A stretch of 64,000 nucleotides of DNA from CAZVEE01 sp964625525 (lineage in GTDB: Bacteria > Pseudomonadota > Alphaproteobacteria > JAJFIK01). The notes under the pieces were generated by a model that was not told the origin of the DNA, searched no databases, and saw only the letters and a list, made by a program, of their open reading frames with translations. The DNA is taken from positions 4,720 through 68,719 of the forward strand of contig CAZVEE010000008.1 in assembly GCA_964625525.1 (NCBI GenBank). The letters are read 5' to 3'. Both the position numbers and the translations under genes were made by a program. Each line of letters opens with the position of its first letter. The stretch's first letter is position 1. Of this stretch, positions 1 through 8,150 are shown piece by piece.

Positions 1-294
1 ACGCTGGGCTACATGTATGCCTGTGGGATCGGCGTGGCGCCCGACGAGTATCGCGCCGTGCGCTGGTACGAGCGGGCCTATCGCCAGCGCAGTGCCCTGG
101 CAGCGTATAATCTGGGCCTCTTGCTCCAAGGGGACGACGTGAACCATCAGTGTACGGTCCAGACTACATTCCGCAAAGTGCCGGAAAACACGAGCCTGTC
201 GGATGCTTACTTTACCGATGCGGTGCGGTGGGGGTTCCGCAGCGCCTCTGACCAGGTGCTGCAACGCATCGATCTGCCGGTGCGCGAGCGGTAA
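1..294 (+). CDS. Sel1-like repeat protein, 3' end only (partial)
   Basis: This is the C-terminal part of a gene that enters from the left edge. The frame is open from base 1 and stops with TAA at 292-294. The start of the visible protein (GYMYACGIGV, then AVRWYERAY and ALAAYNLGLLL) fits one and a half Sel1/TPR-like repeats, whose usual pattern is LGxxYxxGxGVxxDxxxAxxWYxxAAxxGxxxAxxxLGxxY. The last 50 residues are not repeat-like. Sel1 proteins are usually scaffolds in the periplasm or at the membrane. The N-terminus, and so any signal peptide, is outside the window. It ends 24 bases before the next gene on the same strand, so the two may be co-transcribed. Confidence 0.7.
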   Translation, partial: TLGYMYACGIGVAPDEYRAVRWYERAYRQRSALAAYNLGLLLQGDDVNHQCTVQTTFRKVPENTSLSDAYFTDAVRWGFRSASDQVLQRIDLPVRER

Positions 295-318
295 GGCCAA
301 GACGGAAAGGGCGACGCC

Positions 319-1683
319 ATGACACGCAAGGAATGGATGGCCGGTCTGGCAGCGCTGACGCTGATGCTGGGCGGGGTGAGCGGTGCGACCGCGCAAGAGA
401 AGGCTGGTGACGCCAGCCCGGCCAGCCAGGCGCGTGCGCCCGCGGCTGATCAAGCCAGTGCCCAGGCCACCACGACGGATGTCCCGCGCGACCGGTTGCG
501 TCTGGACGACGAGCCGGCCCCGGGGGGCCGGGCGTCCACTGGCGCGAAAGACGGTCAGGGCTCGGGCGCGGCGGGCCGCAGTCATGAGCGGAACCACACC
601 CGTCTATCCCATATCACTGTCGATGGCCGCCTGAGCGGTGACCAGGGCACGCGAAGCCGGGTGGCAAGCCTGACAGAGGCGCTTGAACGCGTGGCGGATG
701 GCGGGCGCATTACCGTGCTGCCCCTGGCCCCGGCCGATAATCGCGGCTTCTACCAGGAAAGCCTGACCATCACCCGGCCGGTGACCATCAGTGGCCAGAT
801 CTATGCCCCAATGGCCGATACTGGAATGGCCGATACTGGCCCTGACGGGATGGATGACCAAGATGCGGACATGCCGTTGCCGCCGCCGCCCGCGCGGGTC
901 GCGGTAGAGGCGCGCACCGGCGAGGCCTGTGTGACCATCAACACGAGCGGGACGGTCGTTCTGGAAAACATCGACTGGATCATTCCGGCGGAGGATTATC
1001 CGGGCAGTGCGCCCTGCATCGCCGTCTTCTCCGGGCGTCTGGAGTTGCGCAACAATTACATCACGGGCCGGACAGAAGGCGCGGCCGTCTACATCGCCTC
1101 TAATGAAGCGCTGATCAGCGACAATGAAATCACGCTGGCGCAAACGGGTGTGCTTGTCGAGATCGCACCGCTGGAGCGGCGCCGGCGCGCGCGCAATGTG
1201 CCGCGCATTTATGAGGTCAGCGACAACACCATCTATGAAACCTTTAACGGCATTGTCGTCACCGGCAGCGACCTGCTCGACAGCACTGTTCTGGACCCGG
1301 AAATCATGGTGGTCGGCAATCTGGTTTCTCAGAACGACGGCTCAGGCCTCATTGTGCGGGATGTGCAGGATCTGACCGTCTCATCCAATCAGTTCTCCAA
1401 TAACGGCGCGGACGGCGTGGTGTTGGAGCGCTCCGGTGGCCGCTTCAATGGCAACACCATTGCCCAAAGCGGGAATAATGGCGTCGTCCTGGATGATCCC
1501 GACGGGCCGGTCTTCGAGGGTAACGAGATCCTGGACAGTGGGCGCAACGGCGTGCGGCTGCGCAATGGCGGCTTTGGCCGTTTCCAGCAGAACCGCATCA
1601 GCGGCGAGGGAAGCTGCATCTCGCCGCGTCGCTACAGCGATGTGTTGGAGTTCGACCAACGGGCGAGCTGCGTCGAGTTATGA
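319..1683 (+). CDS. Secreted right-handed beta-helix repeat protein
   Basis: A 454-residue protein. It starts with a signal peptide (MTRKEW, a hydrophobic AGLAALTLMLGG stretch, and a likely cleavage after GATAQ). An Ala/Gln/Asp-rich low-complexity spacer follows to about residue 100. From about 110 to 450 it shows the pattern of NosD/pectate-lyase-like parallel beta-helix repeats: short turns such as SDNEI, NNYITG, SDNTIYETFNGI, SSNQFSNNGADGVVL, NGNTIAQSGNNGVVL and EGNEILDSGRNGVRL, each about 22 residues. Proteins of this fold bind or cut polysaccharides. No catalytic residues can be assigned here, so the substrate is unknown. It follows the Sel1 gene closely on the same strand. Confidence 0.75.
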   Translation: MTRKEWMAGLAALTLMLGGVSGATAQEKAGDASPASQARAPAADQASAQATTTDVPRDRLRLDDEPAPGGRASTGAKDGQGSGAAGRSHERNHTRLSHITVDGRLSGDQGTRSRVASLTEALERVADGGRITVLPLAPADNRGFYQESLTITRPVTISGQIYAPMADTGMADTGPDGMDDQDADMPLPPPPARVAVEARTGEACVTINTSGTVVLENIDWIIPAEDYPGSAPCIAVFSGRLELRNNYITGRTEGAAVYIASNEALISDNEITLAQTGVLVEIAPLERRRRARNVPRIYEVSDNTIYETFNGIVVTGSDLLDSTVLDPEIMVVGNLVSQNDGSGLIVRDVQDLTVSSNQFSNNGADGVVLERSGGRFNGNTIAQSGNNGVVLDDPDGPVFEGNEILDSGRNGVRLRNGGFGRFQQNRISGEGSCISPRRYSDVLEFDQRASCVEL

Positions 1684-1767
1684 TCGCCCGTTTCCCCTGC
1701 GGCCCGGTCTCGTGTATCGTCCTGTGACAGGCGGGCGCGGGGCCCGGCGCAGCGGCCGGGGGCCGAG

Positions 1768-2622
1768 ATGGACTGGTTTTACATCGTCATTTTTGTGCTG
1801 GTGCTGCTGATTTTCATTCAGCCGGCCCTGGCCATGCGACAGTTGCGGTGGGCGCGGTCCGCCAAGATCCGCGAGCTTGAGCGCGATCTGGAAGCCCGCG
1901 TCATCACCTTGATCCACCGCCAGGAGCGGGTGTCGGTGTTTGGCTTCACGTCGGCCCGCTTCATTGATATCGACGACGCGCAGGCGATCATTCACGCCAT
2001 CCGCACCACGCCGGACCATCAGCCCATCGCACTGGTGCTGCATACGCCGGGCGGGCTTGTGCTGGCGGCCATGCAAATCGCGCGGGCCGTGAAGGCGCAT
2101 AAGGGCAAGGTCTCAGTCTATGTGCCGGTCTATGCCATGTCCGGCGGCACCCTGATCGCGCTTGCGGCGGATGAAATCGTGATGGGGGACTTCTCCGTGC
2201 TCGGGCCCATCGACCCGCAGATTGCGGGGCTGCCGGCTCCCTCCATTGTGAATGTGACGCATCAAAAGCCGCTGACCCATGTGCATGATCTGACCTTGGT
2301 GCTGGCGGATATCGGCGCCAAGGCCATCGCCCAATTGCGGTCCGGCGCGACGGATCTGATGCGTGAGCGGCTCGGTGAGGCCCAGGCCCAGGCGATCGCG
2401 GAGCGCCTCACCGCCGGCCACTGGACCCATGACTATGCCATCACGCCGGAAGAGGCGCGGGAGATCGGCCTGACGATTTCCACCGAGTTGCCCGAGGCGG
2501 TGACAGACCTGATGACGCTCTATCCCCAGCCGGTGCGCCAGACGGAATCCGTGGAAGCCTCGCCGCCGCGCGATGTGAAGCGGGGGCCGGAGTCGCTGGT
2601 TTGGCAAGACTGGCTGCGCTGA
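1768..2622 (+). CDS. SDH-family Clp-fold serine proteinase, membrane-anchored
   Basis: 284 residues. The N-terminus is one hydrophobic membrane segment (FYIVIFVLVLLIFIQPAL), which would anchor the enzyme in the inner membrane. The rest has the ClpP/SppA crotonase-type fold: HTPGGLVLAAMQIARA (about residues 92-107) for the oxyanion region, then YAMSGGTLIALAADEIVMG (about 126-144), where the serine of MSGGT is the likely nucleophile. ILGPIDPQI-like spacing (VLGPIDPQI) follows, as in the serine dehydratase-type proteinases (PF01972). The length fits that family. The in-vivo substrate is unknown; relatives are thought to degrade membrane or secreted proteins. It stands alone between two unrelated genes. 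Confidence 0.8.
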   Translation: MDWFYIVIFVLVLLIFIQPALAMRQLRWARSAKIRELERDLEARVITLIHRQERVSVFGFTSARFIDIDDAQAIIHAIRTTPDHQPIALVLHTPGGLVLAAMQIARAVKAHKGKVSVYVPVYAMSGGTLIALAADEIVMGDFSVLGPIDPQIAGLPAPSIVNVTHQKPLTHVHDLTLVLADIGAKAIAQLRSGATDLMRERLGEAQAQAIAERLTAGHWTHDYAITPEEAREIGLTISTELPEAVTDLMTLYPQPVRQTESVEASPPRDVKRGPESLVWQDWLR

Positions 2623-2740
2623 CGTTTTCCTCACGGAGTGTCTGGGAGAGGCGTGCGCGTTTTTGGCAAAGCGCCTTCCCACCGCCGTCCAGACGCTTAG
2701 ACTGCATCGCATCATGTTTTGAGTCGCGTCAGGAGCGTCC

Positions 2741-3451
2741 ATGGCCAATATGCGCCCGAAGGATTTCGCCCATCTCTACAAGACATTCAACGCGTCGATC
2801 TCCGAGCGGACGGATTGCGGGCAGCATTGCGCCCCGCTGAACGGTGGCACGCCCGTGTGCTGCTCCACTCAGAATGCCATTCCCATCATCTCCAAAACCG
2901 AATGGAAGCATCTTAAAGCGACGACCGACGCTTGGGAGCGTTTCAAACCCTATGATGCCAATTCGCGCGAGATCGTGGACGAGTTGCACGACACCTGCAT
3001 GGCCGTGTCCTGCACCATTGCGCCGGCCTGTCAGCGCAATGCGCGCACCATCGCCTGCCGCTCTTTTCCCTTTTTTCCGTATATGACGCGGCAGGGAGAG
3101 ATGGCGGGCATCGCCTATTACTGGATTTTCGAAGATCGCTGCTGGGTGCTGTCCAATCTCGATATTGTCGAGGCGGCGTTTGTCGGTGAGCTGATGGACG
3201 CCTACACCTATCTGTTTGAGCGGGACGCGCAGGAACGCCAGGTGTTCATGGACCAATCGGCAACGGCGCGCCGGGTGTTCTCGCGCTGGAACCGGCCCTT
3301 GCCGGTCTTTGACCGAGAGGGGCAGCTTTGGAAAGTCCCCCCCAAATCGGGCGGTACGTTGAAGCGGGCGCGGCTGTCGGAGTTCAAGGCGCATGGGCCC
3401 TATGCCTCGCAAGAGGCCTATGAGGCGGCGGTGCAGGAAAGCCAGAGCTGA
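2741..3451 (+). CDS. Cysteine-cluster protein, possibly YkgJ-like metal-binding
   Basis: 236 residues, with a good ribosome site (GGAG) about six bases before the ATG. The N-terminal half holds many cysteines in short clusters: CGQHC, PVCC, TCMAVSC, APAC and IACRSFPFFPY. The last motif and the spacing resemble the zinc- or iron-binding YkgJ/CxxCxxCC family, in which CRxFPF is common, but the match was made by eye only. The protein has no signal peptide or membrane segment, so it is probably cytoplasmic. The role is unknown. The C-terminal 90 residues are charged and show no motif I recognise. Confidence 0.6.
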   Translation: MANMRPKDFAHLYKTFNASISERTDCGQHCAPLNGGTPVCCSTQNAIPIISKTEWKHLKATTDAWERFKPYDANSREIVDELHDTCMAVSCTIAPACQRNARTIACRSFPFFPYMTRQGEMAGIAYYWIFEDRCWVLSNLDIVEAAFVGELMDAYTYLFERDAQERQVFMDQSATARRVFSRWNRPLPVFDREGQLWKVPPKSGGTLKRARLSEFKAHGPYASQEAYEAAVQESQS

Positions 3452-3480
3452 GGCGCGCACGCTGTCCGCCCTCGGACGCC

Positions 3481-3517
3481 AAACTGTCCGCTCGCGAACA
3501 CCCGAGCCGGACAGTTT
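3481..3517. promoter_or_regulatory. Inverted repeat upstream of the small exported protein
   Basis: AAACTGTCCG (3481-3490) and its exact complement CGGACAGTTT (3508-3517) are separated by 17 bases. A TTGATAATATT stretch lies just downstream (about 3530-3541) and could supply a -10 element. The spacing fits a dimeric repressor site or a leader hairpin for the gene that starts at 3665. Confidence 0.45.
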
Positions 3518-3664
3518 CAGATTAAGTCATTGATAATATTAACAATCCCGGTTTGGCACGTCTGTTGCCCCTGGAAGGGGGCCTTTGCGCGCCGGAGTGG
3601 CCGCAAGGGGGCTGGGGTGGGTCAGGGTCTGGCTGCCCCGAGAGCAACCGAGGAGGAGATGAAA

Positions 3665-3970
3665 ATGCCGCGCTTTTTGATGATTGCTGCCACGGCCACC
3701 GCTGTTGTTCTGGGTGCTGGGTTTGCGCCAGCGCCGGTGTCCGCGAATGAGAGTGCCGCGCAGGAGCGCGTGACGGTCTCGCTGAGCCGCTCGGACGCGC
3801 GCAAAGTGATCATGGAGTATTACGAGCGCCGGGGGGAGCGGGTGCGCATCCGCCGCAGCTGGGTGAGCGGCGGCCAGTTCTACGCCAAAGTGGTGAACCG
3901 CTTCAATGACCCGGTGTCGACCGTGGCCGTGGATATGGACAATGGGCGCCTGCGTTTTGTGAACAGCTGA
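3665..3970 (+). CDS. Small exported protein of unknown function
   Basis: 101 residues, counted from the second of two nearby ATGs. The AGGAGG at 3651-3656 lies only two bases from the ATG at 3659 but eight from the one at 3665, so the latter is preferred; MPRFL versus MKMPRFL makes no difference to the signal peptide. A signal peptide (FLMIAATATAVVLGAGFAPAPVSA) leads to a mature domain of about 75 residues with SRSDARKVIMEYYERRGERVRIRRSW, then a beta-rich end (YAKVVNRF, VAVDMDNGRLRFV) that is somewhat PepSY-like. I do not recognise a named family. A strong terminator follows directly, so it is probably a single-gene transcript with its own promoter. Confidence 0.7.
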   Translation: MPRFLMIAATATAVVLGAGFAPAPVSANESAAQERVTVSLSRSDARKVIMEYYERRGERVRIRRSWVSGGQFYAKVVNRFNDPVSTVAVDMDNGRLRFVNS

Positions 3971-4004
3971 GGCGTCGGCATCATCTTCGGATGAAAGTGT
4001 GACC

Positions 4005-4040
4005 GAGGACGGAGCTGGGGGACTGCTCCGTCCTCTTTTT
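4005..4040 (+). terminator. Intrinsic terminator
   Basis: A perfect 11-bp stem GAGGACGGAGC / GCTCCGTCCTC (4005-4015 and 4025-4035) has a nine-base loop and is followed by TTTTT. It lies 35 bases after the small exported protein and three bases before the end of the converging ABC transporter gene. Confidence 0.9.
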
Positions 4041-4043
4041 GTG

Positions 4044-5849
4044 TCAGGCGATCAGCGCGGGCGCCTCGCCGTGCTGGGTTTGATAGAGCGCCTGGTACTG
4101 ACCATCCGGGCGCCGCATCAGTTCGGCATGGGTGCCCTGTTCGACAACCCTGCCGCCGGAGAACACCAGGATCCGGTCCACCGAGCGAATGGTGGACAGG
4201 CGGTGGGCGATGAGGATCGTGGTGCGCCCGTCCATCAGCTCTTCAATGGCCTCCTGAATGTGCTTCTCTGTGATCGAGTCGAGGCTTGACGTGGCCTCAT
4301 CCAGGATCAGGATCGGCGCATCCGCCAGGAACGCCCGGGCCAAGGCCACCCGCTGACGTTCCCCGCCGGACAGTTTCACGCCCCGCTCACCCACAAGCGT
4401 ATCGTAGCCTTCCGTCAGACGGGTGATGAACTCGTGGGCGTGAGCCTTGCGGGCCGCGGCCTCGATCTCGTCCTGCGTGGCATCCGGCCGGGCATAGCCG
4501 ATATTCTCGGCGAGCGACCGGTGGAACAGGATCGGGTCCTGAGGCACCAGCGCAATGGACTGGCGCAGGCTGTCCTGGGTCACCGTGCGCAGGTCCTGGC
4601 CGTCGATTAGGATCCGCCCGCCAGAGGCATCGTAGAGCCGCTGCACCAGCTTCACGAAGGTGCTTTTGCCGCTGCCCGACTTGCCCACCAGTGCCACCCG
4701 CTCCCCCGACGCGATGTCGATGGAGAAGTCCTCATAGACCGGGCGCGGCTGATTGGCGTAAGCGAAGGCCACCCGGTCGAAGACGATCCGCCCACGGCCG
4801 GTCTCGAAGGGCCGGGCATCGCGGCCATCGGCGATCTCGAACGTCTGGTCACGGAAGCGGACCAGGTCTTCGATCTCGTTGATGGCTTGCTGCATGTTGC
4901 GCATATGCATGCCGATGTCCCGCAGATAGCCGTTCAGCAGCATGTAGGTGGTCAGCACCAGGGTCACCTGACCGGGCGTGGCATTGCCTTGCGTCCACAG
5001 CCACAGTACCAGCGACAAGATGCTCGCCTGCATGGCAATGCGCAGCGCCGCGAGGACCCCGCCTGCATTCACATGGCGGTTCCAGGTGCGCGATGCTTGG
5101 GCCTTCCAACGTCTTGTCATGTCCAGCAGCCGCTCATCCTCGCGCGCTTCGGCGCCGAAGGCGATGACCGTGGCATTGCAGGTGACCGCGTCGGCCACCA
5201 CGCCACCGAACTCGGAGTCGATATCGGCGAAGGCCTGGTTTTCGGGCGCGATATACCGCACGGAGAGGAGATAGCTCGCCGTGATGTAGAGCACGACCGC
5301 CGGGACGGCCACCAGACCCACCAGTGGCCAGTTCAGAGTCAGGACCGTCATGGTGCCGACCAGAACCAACGTGGTGGGGAAGAAGCCATAGTTCAGCGTA
5401 TCGCCGAAACTATCGAAGGCCCACATGCCTCGGGTCAGCTTGCGCACGGTCGCACCGGCGAAGTTGTTCGCATGCCAATCGGTACCGAACCTCTGGACCC
5501 GGAAGAAGCCGTCCTCGACGATCCGCGCCATACAGCGCAGCGCCACTGCGATCCAAACGCGATCGCGCAGGATGTAGAGCGTTTCCGCCAGCAAAATGGC
5601 GCCGACGAAAAGGCCAAGGAACAGGCTCGCCGCGGCGACATCGCCGCTATCGGTGGCGATCGTGTCCACCAGGCGACCGGCGAGGTAAGGCTGGGATACG
5701 CTCAAGCCAGTGCCGATGAGAAGGCCGGCAAGCACGAAGGCGAGCCGCCAGGGCTCCCGGCGCCAATAGGCCCAGGCATACTCAAACACGTCGGCGAAGC
5801 CGAAATCGCGGCGGTTTGACGATGGAGTTTCAGGTGTCTGCTCAGTCAT
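4044..5849 (-). CDS. ABC exporter, fused permease and ATPase
   Basis: 601 residues, the standard length of a half-size exporter that works as a homodimer in the inner membrane. The first ~330 residues form the six-helix transmembrane domain. The nucleotide-binding domain has Walker A GKSGSGKST (about 389-397), signature LSGGERQRVALARA (about 492), Walker B ILILDEATSSLD (about 512) and the H-loop AHRLST (about 546). It is in the MsbA/Atm1/multidrug group. The substrate cannot be told from sequence. The N-terminal tail before the first helix is short and polar. The gene is followed head-on by the terminator at 4005-4040, and about 450 bases without a gene lie upstream. Confidence 0.93.
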   Translation of the reverse strand: MTEQTPETPSSNRRDFGFADVFEYAWAYWRREPWRLAFVLAGLLIGTGLSVSQPYLAGRLVDTIATDSGDVAAASLFLGLFVGAILLAETLYILRDRVWIAVALRCMARIVEDGFFRVQRFGTDWHANNFAGATVRKLTRGMWAFDSFGDTLNYGFFPTTLVLVGTMTVLTLNWPLVGLVAVPAVVLYITASYLLSVRYIAPENQAFADIDSEFGGVVADAVTCNATVIAFGAEAREDERLLDMTRRWKAQASRTWNRHVNAGGVLAALRIAMQASILSLVLWLWTQGNATPGQVTLVLTTYMLLNGYLRDIGMHMRNMQQAINEIEDLVRFRDQTFEIADGRDARPFETGRGRIVFDRVAFAYANQPRPVYEDFSIDIASGERVALVGKSGSGKSTFVKLVQRLYDASGGRILIDGQDLRTVTQDSLRQSIALVPQDPILFHRSLAENIGYARPDATQDEIEAAARKAHAHEFITRLTEGYDTLVGERGVKLSGGERQRVALARAFLADAPILILDEATSSLDSITEKHIQEAIEELMDGRTTILIAHRLSTIRSVDRILVFSGGRVVEQGTHAELMRRPDGQYQALYQTQHGEAPALIA

Positions 5850-6304
5850 GATCCGATGCTCCGCACGCTGGCGCGGTGCCTCCCTCTTTCAGGATCGGTT
5901 GGGACAGGGTGGTGGTCAGCCGGGGAAAGGTCCGTCTTCCCTGTCCCTGCCGTTCTGACTTGAACGGACCGCAAAGGGGGGGCCCAGTGCAGAGACGTCG
6001 CCTCGGCGTTTTCTCAAACGATGGACGCCGATCATGCGCGTGGAATGGAAGAGGTGGACAGAACATGGCCCGGTCTGATCATCCGGGCCGTCACGCGCTT
6101 AGGCGCGGAGGACCCGGGATACACAAGATGGTTTCATCGTGCTCCCTTTCGATCGTTCAACGGGTCGGCGTCCGGTTATCCAACAGAGCGTGCTATTGGT
6201 CGCGCCGACGGCGGTGAGCGGCACAATGACCATGATCCGGATAGGGATCAAGTCCAATCTGCGCGGCTATGTCCGTTTCGATGCCGAAGTGCGGCATTTG
6301 CGCA
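5850..6304. other. Gene-free stretch between ABC exporter and acyltransferase
   Basis: About 455 bases between the start of the ABC exporter and the stop of the acyltransferase, both on the minus strand. Short open frames exist on both strands, but none has a plausible ribosome site, signal peptide or recognisable domain. It may hold the exporter promoter. I see no strong hairpin. Confidence 0.5.
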
Positions 6305-7216
6305 TCAGGATGTCGAACTGGTCTCCAGCGCGTAGGTCAGGCTGCGCAAGTGGTCTGCGAGGGCGCGACGATCCTTGATATGGGCGAGATCCGCATAGGG
6401 AATGGGGGCGCCGATTGTCAGGTCCATTTTCGTGCGGATGCGCCGAGCCACCTCATGAAACAGCAGCGCGATGCGCAATGTGGGGCTGAGCAGGCTGGCG
6501 ATCTGGAACAAGCGGCTGTTCTGGCCGGAGAAGAAGATCGGCACCACCGTGGCCTGGGCATCAATGATCAGGCGCGCGGTGAAGGGCTTCCAATCCGGGT
6601 CCACGGCGCGGCCCGTCAACGGCTTGTCGGCCGTGGACACCGTGCCGCCGGGGAACGCCACGATCGCCCCGCCGTCTTTCAGGATGGCGCGGGCCTCGGC
6701 GCGGGAATTCAGGTTCGTGGCCATGGCTTCGCGGGTTTCCGCGAAATCGATGGGCAGCACGAAGGGGCGGATTTCCGGCGCACGGAACAGCACCGAATTG
6801 GTGAGCACCTTGAAGTCCGTGCGGACCTGGGAAATCAGCCAGCTGATAACGATCCCGTCGAGCACTCCATAGGGATGGTTCGCCACCACCACCAGAGGGC
6901 CGGTCTGGGGGATCTGCTCCAGACGCGTGCGGTCGAAATTCAGGTGCAGTTCCAGATACCGCATGGCGGCATCCCAGAAACTCTCCCCCTCGCGTGGCTC
7001 GCGGCGGTTCTTCAGATACATCGCCTTGAGCTTGGGCTGGCCGGTGATGCGCTCAATCAGCGTGATAGCCAGGCGCCGCAAGCGGCTGTCCTCGGGTGAG
7101 GCGTAGCTGAAATAGGGGATGCCGTTTTCGTCCACCTCGTCATCCGCGCCAGTCAACTGCGTGGTGAGCGTGTAGGTGGTGGGCAACGGGTCCCGGCGCT
7201 CCTGAGAAGCGGACAT
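6305..7216 (-). CDS. PlsC-like lysophospholipid acyltransferase
   Basis: 303 residues from the ATG at 7216 (MSASQERRD); a longer in-frame start exists at 7279, but the extra residues look non-coding and the AGAGGA just upstream favours 7216. The acyltransferase block is ANHPYGVLDG, the HPxGxxDG form seen in the putative-hemolysin/PlsC branch (His and Asp five residues apart). It is followed by FPGGTVS in place of the usual FPEGT and by VVPIFFSGQNSR. Members transfer acyl groups to lysophospholipids or ornithine lipids at the inner membrane. The acceptor here is unknown. Confidence 0.85.
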   Translation of the reverse strand: MSASQERRDPLPTTYTLTTQLTGADDEVDENGIPYFSYASPEDSRLRRLAITLIERITGQPKLKAMYLKNRREPREGESFWDAAMRYLELHLNFDRTRLEQIPQTGPLVVVANHPYGVLDGIVISWLISQVRTDFKVLTNSVLFRAPEIRPFVLPIDFAETREAMATNLNSRAEARAILKDGGAIVAFPGGTVSTADKPLTGRAVDPDWKPFTARLIIDAQATVVPIFFSGQNSRLFQIASLLSPTLRIALLFHEVARRIRTKMDLTIGAPIPYADLAHIKDRRALADHLRSLTYALETSSTS

Positions 7217-7343
7217 TCCTCTAGCGTTCCCGTTTCTTAGTGCAACGCATGGCCTCGCAAGGCCCAAAGGACTAGACATGCCCTCTTTCCCCCGGCCCTG
7301 ACAAGAGGGAACCGGGGGATCGCGACATTAATAGCACTGATGG

Positions 7344-7991
7344 TCAGCGCGTGGGTTCGGTCTCTACTGTGCCGGTGGTCTCGGTGGCGCTGGCGGCGGC
7401 CTCGTCGGCGTCGGCATCCGGGTCGGTATCGTCCTCATCCTGGCCCGTGCGCTCGGCCACCAGGAAGCGGGCGTGCTCTGCGTTGTCCACCCGCTCAACG
7501 CTGCGGACAAAACAGCGTTCGGGGACGTTGCGCCCGACAATGATGCGCTCACCGGCAAAACCACAAATGCGGCCTGTGCGCGAGGCGGCGCGAATGGTGA
7601 TGGCGCTGCGCAGGTTCAAGCAGGGTGAGGTGAAGGTCACCAGATAGACCCGATTGGCGGACTCATAAAAAATCGCGTGATAGCGGTCGATGGTGCTGAA
7701 GTTCCGGATCAGCCGGACCCGGATACAATCGCGGCGCGGCTCGGAAAACTGCGGTTCGTCCGCGTCGGCCTCGTCATCGCTGCGGTCAGTGGCGGGCTGA
7801 AGTGCTGGTACTTCCTGGATCACATCGGCGTTGTCATCGTCGGCGTCCTCGTCCGGTTCGGCGGCGAGCGGCGTGGCGACCAGTAGCAGCGCAGCCAGGC
7901 CAGCGGCCAGAAAGCCCGGCCGTGTCAGTCCCGCGCTCCAGGCGGCAAGCGCGCCCCACGCCGGATTGATGCGATCAAAAGACCCAAACAT
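7344..7991 (-). CDS. Exported protein, DUF6491-like
   Basis: 215 residues from the ATG at 7991 (MFGSFDRINPAWG), which has GGGAG at a good distance; the frame extends upstream but without a better start. A hydrophobic segment (PGFLAAGLAALLLVATPLAA) acts as signal peptide. An acidic linker follows, then a domain with four cysteines (RDCIRVRLIRNF, SPCLNLRSAI, GRICGFAGERI, ERCFVRSVERV). This cysteine and beta-strand pattern resembles the DUF6491 group of small lipoproteins, as I recall it. The C-terminus is again Asp/Glu/Ala/Thr-rich. Function unknown. Confidence 0.65.
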   Translation of the reverse strand: MFGSFDRINPAWGALAAWSAGLTRPGFLAAGLAALLLVATPLAAEPDEDADDDNADVIQEVPALQPATDRSDDEADADEPQFSEPRRDCIRVRLIRNFSTIDRYHAIFYESANRVYLVTFTSPCLNLRSAITIRAASRTGRICGFAGERIIVGRNVPERCFVRSVERVDNAEHARFLVAERTGQDEDDTDPDADADEAAASATETTGTVETEPTR

Positions 7992-8150
7992 CGGCTTCTC
8001 CCTGATAAGCTGTCGCACCCGGCATCCGGCCGGGTCTCGCGGCGTTTGCGTGAACGCCCGGGCGGCGGTGTACCCGTCGAACGGGACCGCGCGCAACCAC
8101 ATCTTGTGTTACGAAATGTGCCCAGTTTGGGGCAGGGGCCATCACAGATT

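Noticed and set aside
5850..6304. Small plus-strand open frames upstream of the ABC exporter
   Set aside because: No ribosome site, no recognisable domain and unusual composition compared with real neighbours.
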